From: Phaffia rhodozyma
Lineage: Eukaryota > Basidiomycota > Tremellomycetes > Cystofilobasidiales > Mrakiaceae
DNA length: 64,000 nt
Direction of reading: 5' to 3'
Assembly: GCA_014706385.1 (NCBI GenBank)
Contig: JACGZH010000002.1
Location: 992,001 to 1,056,000 of the forward strand
The notes under the pieces are model-generated. The model worked only from the letters and a program-made list of their open reading frames with translations, searched no databases and was not told the DNA's origin. Both the position numbers and the translations under genes were made by a program. Of the stretch, positions 33,243 to 45,370 are shown one piece after another (the stretch's first letter is position 1; every line of letters starts with the position of its first letter).

Positions 33243-35590
33243 TTATAGCATGTTTTTCACTCCTAATACTTTGACCAGTACCCAGGTCTGCCAACTGACC
33301 TGTCTGCTTGGCTCTTTCCAAGTATGCGCTCCAATGACATACGGTTGACTATGCACTCTGAGTCTATCAACTTCTTTTTTGAGTGCACGACGAAGTTCGG
33401 GTGAACTTGTGCTGATGAAGAAGGAGGTTTCAACATCAAGAGCGCATGAGCGGGTGGAAAGGTTGGAAGAGCCAATGAGAGTAAGAGAAGGCAATTTGCT
33501 AGACGGTGGGGATACCCAAATTCCTATTGTACAGTTTCTCCAAAGAAACCAAGCGAAGGTGGAACATAAGCAAGTGGTATCTTTCTTCTTACCATTCGAG
33601 TTCAACGTCAATCTAGAGAGGGGTTAAGAAGACAAACCTTTAGAGTGATATGTCCAACCGTCTCTCTGCCACTCTGTCAACTCAACACCATGACCGGTCC
33701 CGGGGGATGAGCCTAGATGACTCCCGGTCAAGCCTGAGGTCCCGGTAGGTTTTTCCGATTTCTCATCCGGTATAGATTTCGTGGTGGTGACTAGGGAGGA
33801 GGAAGAGGAATCTGTCTGAGAAGGAGTGACAGTCCACGACCTTCCTCGCCGTGAGACTTCTCTCTCAAAGTCTCGTTCGAGCAGGGTATATCCTTCAGGT
33901 ATCAATCCAGAAATACCTTTAGACCCGAAAAACCCATTGGACTTTGATCGTCCAAATATGATCGGACGTAAGAAGAAAGAGTCTTGAGTTCGAAAGTTCA
34001 AGCGAGGAGAAATAGAGAGAAAACTAGACATGGTACAAAAAGCACAAACCTTCGGTGCGGCCGCGATGATCCTGACGTCCGCCTTGCTCTCGATAACGGC
34101 TTTCTTGTACATATCATACAAACTAAAGTATCCACTCGTCAGATCAACCAATGCCCTTCCCTCTTCCTTAAACTTATCAACCGCCTTCCAAACCGCGCTC
34201 ATCGCACGTTCTTCCTCTTTGATACCAAGGACCCCTGCTTGAAGGACCGGCCAGACACTCGTATCAGCGTCGACACGTTTTCCTTCCCAATCTCGGGTCT
34301 TACGGGACCAACTCGCTTGAAAGGCTGAAAGGGTGGCAAAGGCGTGCGCATGGAAGTCACGCGGATCGACTGTAGTATGAGGCCAGTAGAGAGCGTAGGG
34401 TTGAGGTTCTGTAGAAGCCGATGCGGTAAGAGCTGAGGAAGGTGACGAAGAGGATGAAGAGGACGATTTGAGAGTGGAAGTAGAGGCGGATGCTGCGGTA
34501 AAAGTAGTAGGGGTGAGCAGGTATGAGTAGCCGGTGTACAGGCGGAGGAGGTTTGAAAGATAGGTGGTCAAGTGTAGCGAATTTCGAAAATAGAAGTATC
34601 GGTCTTGTCTGGTGGAGAAGTAATCTTTGGACAAATTGGCACCCTGATAGAAGGAGTCAAGAGGGAATAGCATACATGAGTATCCCTAAGGCAAACTGTG
34701 AATAAGAGACGTTGAATGAAGAACTTACGCTGATGATGACCTCCTCGTCACCACCGTATATCTTTGCGTGCCATGTGCCCCATCCTTCATCAAAGCGTCT
34801 GGGAACCAACCATTCCATCACTCCGCTCAACTTTGGGCTTCGATAAAACCAAGCTTCAGCCCTGCCGGGGAAATCACGGACGAGGGGATACAAGATTGAT
34901 GCGGTCGACTTGGTAGGCCAAGGTTCTCGAGTACATCGATTATGATCCAGCAGGAATGTCACTTTGAGGGAAGGAGATGTATTGAGAGCAGTCCGAATAG
35001 CAGCTAGCTGGATTGAGAACACGAATCAAAACGATGATCAGCCACGAGAAGAGATACTGGGCCAGTCAGGATAGACTCAAGAGGAACTGAAGCGAGATCA
35101 GAAAGACATGAAGAGAGAGTTGTCTAACCAGTTCATCTTGCTCTGTACCGATATACAAGCTACTGATCACCAACCGTCTCTTGGCTCGTTTGATAAGACC
35201 CTGAATCATCAAACATACGACACGGACACGTATTTGTCAGCTTCTGAGGGGAGAGCATAAAAGAAAGAAGACAGAAAAACGGACCAGCAAAGCCTTATAG
35301 AACTGTTCAGGTTCACTGAGCACCTCGATCTCGTCCCCTCTGACAGGAAACCTCGGCTGGGTTTCTCCAAAAGTCTTTCCAAGCTCGGTGATAGGATCAG
35401 CTTTCAACTTTGGCTCTGAATGGGCGTACCGGACAGAGAGCGCGTTGTGAGGCAAAAGAGGCCGAAAGGAGGAAGGAACGATGCATGCTCTGTTTCTTGA
35501 TATCGAAAGGGAACACGTTCGGAGGGAGCTTGCAGTGATAAGCCGAGGTCCAAGTCGGTACGGAGGATGCATCCGTCGAATAGCTTCCAT
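33243..35590 (-). CDS. PGS1: CDP-diacylglycerol-glycerol-3-phosphate 3-phosphatidyltransferase, mitochondrial
   Basis: Makes phosphatidylglycerol phosphate, the committed step to cardiolipin in mitochondria. The start is ATG at 35588-35590. The N-terminus MEAIRRMHPPYRLGPRLITA...SISRNRA is Arg-rich, like a mitochondrial presequence. Then FPVRGDEIEVLSEPEQFYKA, GLIKRAKRRLVISSLYIGTE, LKVTFLLDHNRCTRE, and the first HKD motif HAKIYGGDEEVIIS with GANLSKDYFSTRQDRYFYF. A Ser/Ala-rich insert follows (about 34,400-34,500). Then DLTSGYFSLYDMYKKAVIES, AAPKANGFFGSKGISGLIPE, and the second HKD motif GWTYHSKGIWVSP...LTLIGSSNLSTRS. It ends VLGVKNML before TAA at 33243-33245. The two-HKD phospholipase-D-type architecture is that of eukaryotic PGS1. 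About six exons. Confidence 0.93.
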
Positions 35591-35989
35591 AAGAGAGAGA
35601 AGTTAGGCTAAACGAGATCCTTAATGATCAGAACGAAAGGGAAGCGATAGACAGCGACGTCGATAGGTGAGGGTCAAGAATCGAAAGGTGTCGAAAGCCA
35701 AAGGTTCATTTTCGTGGGGGCCCGTCGGACACAAAGACAATCTTGACGGTTGTCACTCAGATTCTGTCATAACCATCATCGCCATCATCATCGTTGTTGT
35801 CCCTCTTCTGGTCGTCGTTGCTTTCGTTGAGCCCGTGGGATTCAGAGGGATAACGCTAACTAGCTGAGAGGTCTAATATATAAAATAGCGTTTCCTAGGC
35901 CTGGTGCAAAGCCGAGTCCTTCATTGTAGACCCAGCCAAGTTCTTTGCTCGACACGATATTCCTTGTACCGTTTTTTTTCTGCAACAAC
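35591..35989. promoter_or_regulatory. divergent promoter PGS1 / DHHC palmitoyltransferase
   Basis: No gene. It holds an ATC-repeat-like tract (accatcatcgccatcatcat, about 35,773-35,792), an A/T-rich element (taatatataaaatagcg, about 35,874-35,890) and a short T run before the ATG at 35990. Confidence 0.4.
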
Positions 35990-38140
35990 ATGGCACTTGA
36001 TCCAGACTAGTAAGGAATTGAGCCTGCACCTTGACCACTGGTCTCGCTTGTCCACTAACTTTGCCTTCTCATAGCTACGCAGGCCTCCCACCTATAACGC
36101 CCCCTTCGTATGGGATGACACCTACCCATTTGGCAAACCTCAAGCGCCGGTCTAAATTGAAAGCCTTCAAGACATATGCTCCGATCGGACGTGAGTGTTT
36201 CTGATCGCTGATATATAAACCCACCAAGAGAGAAAACTTGCTCAGAACTCATGATATTCTGCTTTGTGGTGTGTGTTGTTTATCACAACAATAGTCGTGA
36301 TATGTTTGATGATGTATCCTTATATACCCTTTGTGTACCTTCTCTGCTGGTGCACCACATATGGAATCGAGAACCGACCCATATATGCTATCTTTCAGGC
36401 TACTATATTCCACGGGCTATCAGGGATATCGTTATGGTCATACTATATCACATGGTCTACTCTGCCAGGATCACCACCTGGAGTGGGTGGCCCAACAGGA
36501 GAGTACGCTCTACTGGACAACCACACTCGGGACGAAGAACGAGAGGGAGAGATTGGCCTGACCGAGTTCGTAAGAGACGGACCGACAGGAAGGGCGATGG
36601 AGAACGATGCGCTGGGAGTGATGGCAAAGAGTTCGAGTGGAGGACCTAGATTCTGTCGAAAATGTGGGGTTGGTAAACCGGACAGGTACGTTCGTATATT
36701 TGTTCGATTTGTTTAGTCAAACTTTGATACACCATTGCGCTGGATTTGACCACTTTCTCGCTGTTTCCCTTCGACAGATGTCATCATTGCTCAACTTGTG
36801 GAAGGTGTATTGTATGTCCTGGCGCTTCAGATGGACCGCTGCTTTTGCCAGAGGAATCGATTGACTGATCGATTTATGCGGTTATGATAGCTCAAAATGG
36901 ATCATCATTGTCTCTGGCTCGGTAAGTGTTGTTCACCGATGTAATGGCGTCTCTAGGTTGAGGTATTCCCTGAAGATGCCTTGACGTTGTGATATGGTTC
37001 TGAATATGGGTTGAATTGCTCCTGATCGTCCATACAGGCACGTGGTGAGTGAACTTGATATTGGCGCTTGGATTCTCCAACAACCCCGTTGAACTCAATT
37101 CGTTTGACAAATAGCATTGGCGCAAAGAACTATCGATCGTTTGTGCTGTTTCTGGTCTATACCATGCTCTACTGTGTCTTTGTTGCGGTCGAATCTATTC
37201 AAACGCTCGTCGGTTTCGTCCGAGAGAGTGACGCGATGGTGGGTTCTCCAATTTGAAGATAGACTCAACCTTCTCCCATTCGCGTCATGTTGACTCATAG
37301 TTTATCACCATGTTTGATGAACCGGGTGTCTTTTGCCCCCAAACAGACTGAATTCGGATTCACTTTCGTCTCACATTTTATTCTGATCATGATGGGCACG
37401 ACGTTTGGGCTCAGTATAGGAGGATTCGCATGCTACCATGTGTATCTTGCGTTGTGAGTGATATGTATCTGGGGGTGATGAAGAGAGTTTATGTCATGTT
37501 GACCGGCGCCAATGGCTTTGTACACAGGCTGAACCAAACAACGTTAGAATCAATGGAGATCTCGCGCACGCCGCCGGCAGTTGTGCTCCCTGATTCACCC
37601 ACGCAGACGAGTCACCTCCGTTGGCGACCGAACCACCTGCTGACACGAGCCGAACGGAGACCCGTCTCATCTTCTGAAGTAATCAACCCTTGGGATCTTG
37701 GATGGCGCCGTAACTTGCAGTCACTCTCTCCGAGATCGGGATCGGGATCAATCAAGGGTCTAGGATGGATTTTTTGGGTGGTCCGATACCTCTTACCAAG
37801 CGAGGTTGGCCACGATGGGATTATTTTCGAGGTCGACAGATCAAAACTCGATCGGCTTATGGACCGAACAAGAGAAATTCGGCTGGGCCAACCTTCAGTG
37901 TCTGATGGTTATCCACATGGAGATAACTATGGACAAGGGCAGGGAGGTAGAACTAGGCGCTCTCATGGACGTGAGTACAGCAGAGATGGTTACATGAGTA
38001 AAATTGAAAATGACAGGTGTAATGACGACGATGAGGACGACGACATTGACGACGAAGTGGAAAACGATCGGACACTAGGTGGAAACGAAGGATGGAATGC
38101 CAGACCCACAGCAACGGCGCCTCGAGAAGGACCGGTATAG
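35990..38140 (+). CDS. DHHC-type protein S-palmitoyltransferase
   Basis: Transfers palmitate to Cys of target proteins; multi-pass membrane enzyme. Exon 1 (35990-36009) gives MALDPDY, joined in frame to YAGLPPITPPSYGMTPTHLA. Two hydrophobic segments flank 36,300-36,470 (YPYIPFVYLLCW and ATIFHGLSGISLWSYYITW). The Cys-rich domain is built from small exons: FCRKCGVGKPDR, CHHCSTCGRCI (36,780-36,807), LKMDHHCLWL (about 36,891-36,921), GT on a 7-base microexon (37038-37044), then CIGAKNYRSF. Two more membrane segments follow, then the TTxE motif LNQTTLESME across an intron at about 37,455. NPWDLGWRRNLQS resembles the start of the PaCCT motif. The tail is acidic and disordered. The catalytic DHHC Cys is present. 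It resembles the Pfa3/Pfa4 group; the exact orthologue is not decided. Confidence 0.9.
37038..37044 (+). other. 7-base microexon GCACGTG within the DHHC domain
   Basis: The exon before it ends TGGCTCG at 36921, followed by gtaagt. GCACGTG is bounded by catacag on the left and gtgagt on the right; the next exon starts CATTGGC at 37115 after aaatag. Only with this 7-base piece does the frame read DHHCLWLGTCIGAKNYRSF, as the family requires. Without it the frame shifts. Confidence 0.8.
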
Positions 38141-40358
38141 TGCTAGATGAATGCTCCGTTGCATATGTGTGTGGGCATCCGGTGGATCACACGTCATTTT
38201 TCTCATCTTGGTTCAGACTCTTGTACAATTGGAAGAACGGACGGATGCACGGGATGAGAACAGCCTTTGCCGCCGATATTACATATGTGAAGAAGAGCTA
38301 TGTTCGGCTCTTTCTATTTCGTCTTCTTTTGCCGGGACCGTCGTCTCTTCGCGGCCATCTTCACAAGCAGAATGTAAGCGCGAGAAGGAGACTCCACATA
38401 GTTCAGCATTTGAAGTTCAGAAGAACAGAAGGAGAAGAAAAAGGCATTCGAACAAGAGCAGGAGGGTGTTTATTCAAGAAGAGGATTCTTATGAAATTCC
38501 AAACATTTCCCCGAGATTTTTTTATTTATGTTCCCCTTGCCACGTGGAGGCCAGGCATGAAGATAAGAGATTGTGACCCGAGCGATGTAACAGGAAGCAA
38601 ACTGAGTATGAATCATCCCTTTTATTCGCGCTTGCGCTCACTTTCTCGTTCTACATGTATCCAAAAAAGGATGAGCCAAAGAAGAGGAAGAAGAAAGGAG
38701 GAAGAAGGACTTGGTGACCGGGGAGCCCGGATCTTTTTTTTTTCTTCAGCAAGGGGAAATAAGCAAGAGAAAAGACCCGTGGGGCAAGTGAAAAAGAAGC
38801 CCAAGCCAGGGAGACCAAGCAGATCAGCCAATGAAAACACCAAGTCCCTCTTTTCTCTTCTAATTTTTTTCCTCTGTTTCTGCCTCTTCCTCCTCCTCCT
38901 TTGACCAGTGCTAGGATGTTTCGTGATTTCTTGGGTTGGAAAAACAGGGATTGCAAGGAAAGAGAAAAAAAAAGAGCAAAGTTCACGCCGGATACAATCT
39001 GTGTCTCGAACGCTTCCGGAAAATATTTGTCCTCTGTTTTTCCTTCTCTTCCGGCTCTCTTCTTCCACTTTTTTTATTATCAACAAGTGTATGAATGAAT
39101 GTACATGAACACGAGCAGACGGCGCCTAAAAATTACTGCAGAAAAAGTAAAGAAAGAAGGAAGAAAATAAGAAAGAAACCCCGAAGAAGAGCGGCTTTGG
39201 AGAAGATAGAACATAGAATTTTTTGATTTTTTCTTTTTTTTCTACGCCCAATTTTTTTTGCTTCCAGCTTCGCCCGCATCTCACCTTCGCCCGCACGGTC
39301 GAAATTCACCACTCACTCTTCTCTTCTCGTCTTTGCTCTCTCTGTCCATCTCCCGTTCTGTTCCATCAGCTTTCCCGTTTTATCTGTGTAAACCAAGATC
39401 TGTGTTCGTCGGATTTAGGTTAGTGCGTCGTCGGTTGATTTGTTCCTTATAGGCTGCCTCAGTCGTCATGGCTGCTTCTGCCGCTGTCGTGCTTTTTCCC
39501 CTCCTCTTTCTCCTTCTCCTCTCTTGACCCTGGGCTAGTATCGTTCCCGTCGCCTTTGTCGTGCCAAGGATACGTGCATAGATACAGACAGACACTTCCT
39601 CTTTCTCCCTCTCTTCTCTTTCCGACTATCCCAACTCTGGTCACTTCGCAAAGCGGCTCCCTCCGTCGTCGTCGTCGTCGTCTCGCTTCCCTCCCTCTTC
39701 TCACTCCTCCCGTCTTCACGCCCATTCGTTCACTTTTCATTCGGTCTCTCTTCTTGTCCCGACTCGGCTGACTGTTTGCCTGCCTCCTTGTTCTTCTCCT
39801 CTCCTTCTCTGTTTCCCTTCCTTGCTCTTGGCCCTGCTCTGTCAATTCAGATTAACCAAGCTCGCCAGCTCTGTAACACCTGACCTCTGTCGTCCAAAGC
39901 AATATCTCATCCCGTCGTTGTTTGTACGCAAGTGAGATCGCTTAGAACTGGTCGGTCCATTTTATTCTCTTCCTCCAAGTTTGATCTTTACGTTCAGGTC
40001 TCTCCTTCTCCCTCTCATAAACCTTTGATCGTCTCATCGCCGCTGCTTCGAATCAGTCGTCTGGGTTTCTCTTTCCACACCAATATTGAAAAGAGAACGA
40101 ACTTTGACTGCTCGAGCGTTATCTGAAGTTTGACCTGTTTTGCCCAAACCCCTTCTGTCTCGTTTAGTATCCTTTGTTCAAAAATTATACATCTTATCCA
40201 CATACCCTCCTCTCCTTCAGCTCAACTGTCGACATCTCTCTTAACAAGGAGAACTCACTCTTGCTGTCTTTTCCTACGAGAACGAACTTTACCCGACCAC
40301 ATTTGATTTGGCGAACTCCTTCTTCCCAACTTATTTTAAACACCCCTTCTTCCACAAG
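38141..40358. other. long gene-free region: DHHC 3' end, promoter and long 5' leader of PUF4
   Basis: About 2.2 kb with no gene I can support. It has purine-rich stretches (38,680-38,860), T/A runs (38,731-38,741 and 39,219-39,258), and then a very C/T-rich stretch (39,290-40,330) with TCGTCG repeats near 39,664-39,683. The open frames on both strands are Ser/Leu/Phe- or Arg/Lys-rich and follow the base composition. It probably contains the PUF4 promoter and a long 5' UTR. Confidence 0.5.
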
Positions 40359-43300
40359 ATGGCAACTGCAACGACTCCTTCGTCCCCGACAAATATGTCT
40401 GCCGCTCCTTCCAGAGGAGCATCTGATTTCCTTGATCTCGCTGATACAGTACGTATATCAAAACTCAAGGCCACGAGGATTGGTAAATTCACACTGTGTA
40501 ACTAATCCACAACGTTCATTCAATTCCTCTGTTTTCTTTGCTATCCTTCACATCGTGTTCTTCCCTGGATGTGTGATTGACCTTGAAGGCTGCTTCTCAG
40601 GCTGAAGTCAACGCTGTAAGCTTTCTTCCTTGTTCGAGCCATCTGACAGTTACCTCGTTTACATGTATATTGAGAGGCAAATACTGATACTGACCGTGCG
40701 TCAACATGCGTTTCATCATCTCCTCTCATGTAGCGAATCGAACAAAAGCGACAGGAACACGAGAGACAGCGTGCCGCTCAGCGAGCACTGTTTGAAGCTC
40801 AGATGAAAGCTCTCGAAGAAGAACAGCTCCGAGAGGAAGCCGCGCTTCTCAAGTCTCCTGCTGGTACGCCTCCTGCGACCGGCTCTGTCGATACATTAAA
40901 CGGACAGACGTTTGAAGGCGCCACAACGGCTCCCTCGTCGCCTCCGGCCAAAAGCTTTGCCAACTCGGGCACCAAGGCCCTTCCTGTTGGTCCTCCTTCT
41001 GGTGTCAAGTCAATGCCTGCTTCCCGACGACCTTCCGGCGGAAGTAAGGATGACCTAAGCTTCCATCTGAACAAACTCTCCATCACTCCCGGTCCTCTCT
41101 CGGCTGCCCTTGCACTTTCAAACTCGGCCGAAAGAAAGAGCTTGGAATCCAACATGAAGTCGATCGGTAAGCTCGATGGATTCTCATCCGGCGGATATCC
41201 TGGCAAATTTGGGTTTGATGACGAGCCTGTAAACTCCAATGGTAAGCTCACCTTACTGTCCCACCTCACCTGCTTTGCACATGATACATGTTCGTAATTG
41301 AACCTTTGGTCGATCGTCTAATTTTTTTCCTATCTTTGTCTCACCGAATTTACGTCCACAGCAGTCAAGTTGAATGCCTCGGCCGATGCCAATGCCTGGC
41401 TCTACTCTGGCGCTTCCGCTCGACCCATCATGGAAACTCAAACCGTTCCCCTTACCGGACGACCCCAGTCCGGTGGTTCGCCTTCTATCAGGTCGGCTGT
41501 TGCCGCCAATCAGCACCTTAACAGAGGATCACCCCCTCATATGGTTTCCCTGTCTGATTCCATCGGATCCAGTCTACCTGCCCTGAACGCTCGGTCCGTT
41601 CCGGGAACTCCTCAGAACGGCTTTGCCTCGACCGGTAGTGCTACCAATGTCACTGGTTCGAACGGGCACTCCAATTCGAATAGCAGGGATCGAGCCGTCC
41701 ACAGCGGTTTGGCCGGTGCACAGAGCGCTTTTAGTGGAAACTTGAGTTCATCCGGAATCGCCAGTCCTTCGCTCGGAGGAGCAGGATTAGGTACCAGTGG
41801 CGGTCTTGAAGCTGCCCAGAGAGGATTCTCTAACCCTGATCTTACCAAGACGTTCGGCCGAGCCCTGGGTAGTGGATTCTCCAAGGCGACCGATGACTTT
41901 GGCTCGTCCATTCACGACGAGGTCTGTCTATCGTTATTCTCTTCTGATGTACCAAGTTTCGTCCAACAACGAAGATCTGATTGTTAAACTCAATTTTGTT
42001 TTATCCTTTAAATTTCAATCTACACAGTTTGGAGTGGTCGATCCTCACGTCTACCAATCGATCGGTCTTCGGGACTCTAGCAAGCTCGGAGGAAGCTCTC
42101 AGTTCGGTGGATTCTCTCCTTCGGCCGATTACTCTAGCGGGCACGGTTTCAGCGGAATTGATGGGCTTGGTGGTGTCAAGCACCGACGAGCCGAACTCGA
42201 TAGAGATGCTGAATGTTCGTCGTTCATTTTCGGTTGAACGTTTGTCTCACCAAGCTTCAAAAACTAGACTCATCTTTGTGCACACTTCATTTTAGTCAAC
42301 CGATTTGCCGGAACCCGGATCGAAGACCTTCAAGGAGAAATTCTTCCGCTCTGCAAGGACCAGCACGGCTGCCGATATCTCCAAAAGAAGCTCGAAGAGG
42401 GAGTACCGGAGCATCGAGATATGATCTTCCGAGAGACCTACGGCCATTTCTCGGATCTCATGACCGGTGAGTCTTTGAGAGCTTGATGTTCTTCCTCTCT
42501 ATGTCATCGTCGTTGTAAACAAGTTCGATCGAGGCTGATCTAGTGACGACATTTTCAAACCTATCAGACCCCTTCGGAAACTACCTTTGCCAGAAGCTTC
42601 TCGAGTATTCGACTGACGAACAGCGAAATGCTATCTGTGAATCCGTTGCTGGAGACTTGGTGACAATCTCGCTCAACATGCACGGAACGAGGGCCGTACA
42701 GAAGATGATCGATTTTTTGTCTACTCCCAGACAGGTTTGTTGTCTCTTTGCTTTCTTTTTCTTCCTTGAGTTCGACCAATGGCTGATCTCATATGCGTTA
42801 CATTGTTTCCATTCTCAATCAAATGTATCACTGCGTCCATAGATCCACTCAATCATTCTTGCCTTGTCTGCGAATGTTGTGCCCCTGATCAAAGATTTGA
42901 ACGGAAACCATGTTATCCAAAAGTGTTTGAACAGGCTTGTGCCTGAGGATAACCAGGTCAGTCAAACCGGTCTTTGTTTCGAAACTTCCGTATCAATGTA
43001 TTGACTCAACCCGAGCTGTTGACTACAAATTAGTTTATCTACAACGCTGTTGCCGCTCACTGTGTCGAGGTGGCTACACACCGACATGGATGTTGTGTCC
43101 TTCAGCGGTGTATTGATCACGCAGCTGATTCTCAGAGGGTCCAGCTCGTCACCGAGATCACTTATCATGGTCTGACTTTGGTTCAAGATCCCTTCGGAAA
43201 CTACGTTGTCGTACGTCTACTTTGCCATCTCGTTCTTTTTAACTTGCTCAAAAGGGCTCATATGTTTCTCCCTATGCGTCTGTTAGCAATACGTATTGGA

Positions 43301-44319
43301 CTTGAACGATAACAGGTTCTCGGATGCGGTCACTAGGCAATTCATTGGGAACGTCTGTGCGCTTTCCGTTCAAAAGTTCAGTTCGAACGTGATCGAAAAG
43401 GTGTGTACCTATCTTTTGAATTGTTTCTTCTTCTAAACGACAGAAGTGAAACTCAGACCAAGTTGGCTGACATTTTATCTGGGCGATACTTGCTTTTTTC
43501 CAGTGCATTCGAGTCGCCGAGCCGGATACGAGGAAAATTTTGATCTCTGAACTGCTTAACCGTAACAGACTTGAAAAACTCTTGCGAGACTCATTCGCAA
43601 ACTATGTCGTTCAGACTGCTTTGGATTACGCCGAGCCCGGACAGAGGATGCTTGTGAGTGATTTTTATCAATCGTACCTGATCAAGTTATGTTCGGTCGG
43701 TTGACCGTGTGTTCTTCTTTCATAGCTCGTGGAATGCATTCGACCGATTTTGCCAATGATCCGAAACACTCCTTACGGCAAGCGAATCCAATCCAAGCTC
43801 CAAAGAGAGCACATGGAGCACCACCACAATTACAGTGGATCCGGCGGAGCCGGAGGAGGACTCGGCGGTAGTACCGGTATTGGAGGCGGCTCTGGCGGAG
43901 GGGGAGGAGGAAGCGGTGGAGGATACAACCAGCAGGCTGCTCTTCTAAACCTCGCTCTTGGTGGTGGTGGAACCGGGCCTATGGGTATGGGAGGTATGAT
44001 GGCTGCTGGATCGTCTAGCCAGGTTCACCCCCATCGAAACCTCGGAAACCCAACAATGCATCACGCAAACTCGCTCGCTGATATGTACGGTCCTCGGTCC
44101 ATCGGTGGGTACGCTGGTGGTGGTCACCTCCAACAGCGACAACAGCAGCAGCAGCAACAGCAACAGATCGACCACTTTGGAAACCCAGCCGTCGGACCTA
44201 GCTTGACCTCTTTTGGAGGTTTAGGTGCGGCAGGCTTTGGGGGTGCTGGTGGATTGGGTGGGTTGGGTGATTACGGACAGGCCGGACAGCAACATGCTGG
44301 CTTCCCTTACGGCATGTAG
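40359..44319 (+). CDS. PUF4: Pumilio-family RNA-binding protein, Puf4-type
   Basis: Binds UGUA-containing 3' UTRs and controls mRNA stability and translation. The start is ATG at 40359 (MATATTPSSPTNMSAAPSRG). A coiled, charged stretch IEQKRQEHERQRAAQRALFE is followed by a Ser/Gly-rich region (40,860-42,180). The PUF domain covers about 42,297-43,820. It opens with IEDLQGEILPLCKDQHGCRY. The repeat cores are HGCRYLQKK, FGNYLCQKL, HGTRAVQKM, NGNHVIQKC, HGCCVLQRC, FGNYVVQYV, SSNVIEKC and FANYVVQTA, with a cap YGKRIQSKL. Repeat 1 and the phrases VEVATHRHGCCVLQRC and IRNTPYGKRI match the Puf4 subgroup. The C-terminus is Gly-rich then Gln-rich (43,840-44,319), prion-like. About eleven exons. The stop is TAG at 44317-44319. 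Confidence 0.95.
43840..44310 (+). repeat. Gly-rich and poly-Gln low-complexity coding tract in PUF4
   Basis: GGN triplets (43,843-43,925) and a CAG/CAA run (about 44,139-44,166) code Gly- and Gln-rich sequence after the PUF domain. The tract is likely disordered and able to drive RNP condensation. Confidence 0.8.
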
Positions 44320-45370
44320 ATTCTGTCGAGAAGAGATGAAAGAAGACAAGCTCAACCAACCGACAAATAAACAGACAAACAAATGACCTCCTCTCCTACC
44401 CACCTCTCTCATCCTTGTCATTTCTCCTCCTTGATGGTAGGGAAAACCTTCAACATGTCATTTAACAATCATTTTCCCTTCGATCTTTCCTATTCTGAAT
44501 CTTTACTCTTTCCTCTATGTGTGATTGTGTGTCTATGGTTCCTTTTCTCTCTTTTTGTTCTCTCCCCTCATGTCACTGTGCTTGTCTGTGTCTTTCCTTG
44601 TGCCTATGTTTGTGAACTCTGTAACCCAACCGATCCTTTTCCTCTCCTTCGAATTCCTAAGTCCAAAATCTCCTCTCTAGGGGGAATACTTTCTCCTCGT
44701 GTGCGAATCTCGAATAGTTCTAAACCCAAATTAAAACCAAAAAAAATTGTTCAAGTACCTATTAGATCTCCTCTTTCTTTTTCAATTTCCCCTGTCTCTC
44801 CTCTCATCTAGCATCGATCCCTTTTACTTTCTTCTCTTCTTCTTTTTTTCTTTTCTTTCCGATGTTTGATTTTCTCTTCTTCTTTCCACTCTTTGTTTTT
44901 TCTTAATCTTCTCTCTTTTCGCAAAAAGAAGAAAAGCCTTAGATATAATCAGGATCAAATGTGTGATGTCTTGCTTCAACTTTCCTTCTTGGTCATCTGT
45001 TCTTCCTCAAGAGGTCAGATATTGTCGATCGCGAGAACAAAGAGAAGAAGAAGAATCGCATTTAAATACAAACACATGGACAGGGACAGAGACAAAGAAA
45101 GCAAGAACACCTGACCAAATACGTCGGGTGAAGCAGAAGAAGAAGAAATGATGGGTTGAGAAGAGGAGTTTATGTATGGCGAGTCGGTAATTTCCATGTC
45201 CAATTTTGTGATGTCCTAGGTTTCAAAAGTACAGGCAAAGAGAAGAAGGCGAAAAGACGAAAGAAAGGCGAGAAGAAAAGAGAAGAGAAAAGGCCAAAAA
45301 AAAACATGTCCGAGTGAAAAAGAACAAGAGAAAAGCAAAAGATCTATATTTTTAGACGAATCGAACCAGG
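44320..45370. other. convergent 3' region between PUF4 and the GH16 gene
   Basis: About 1 kb. It is strongly C/T-rich on the PUF4 side (44,380-44,890) and A/G-rich on the GH16 side (45,230-45,330, AAAAAGAACAAGAG...), consistent with two facing 3' UTRs. No gene is seen. Confidence 0.5.

Noticed and set aside
20626..35590. A metabolic gene cluster (aminotransferase, rhodanese, oxidoreductase, PGS1)
   Set aside because: Mixed strands, independent promoters and unrelated pathways; these are ordinary housekeeping neighbours.
38092..38904. Plus-strand 270-residue frame after the DHHC gene
   Set aside because: Overlaps the DHHC coding exon in another frame, then runs through purine-rich non-coding sequence; no recognisable domain.
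39459..39845. Minus-strand Arg/Glu-rich frame
   Set aside because: It mirrors the C/T-rich leader of PUF4 on the other strand; low complexity and no domain.
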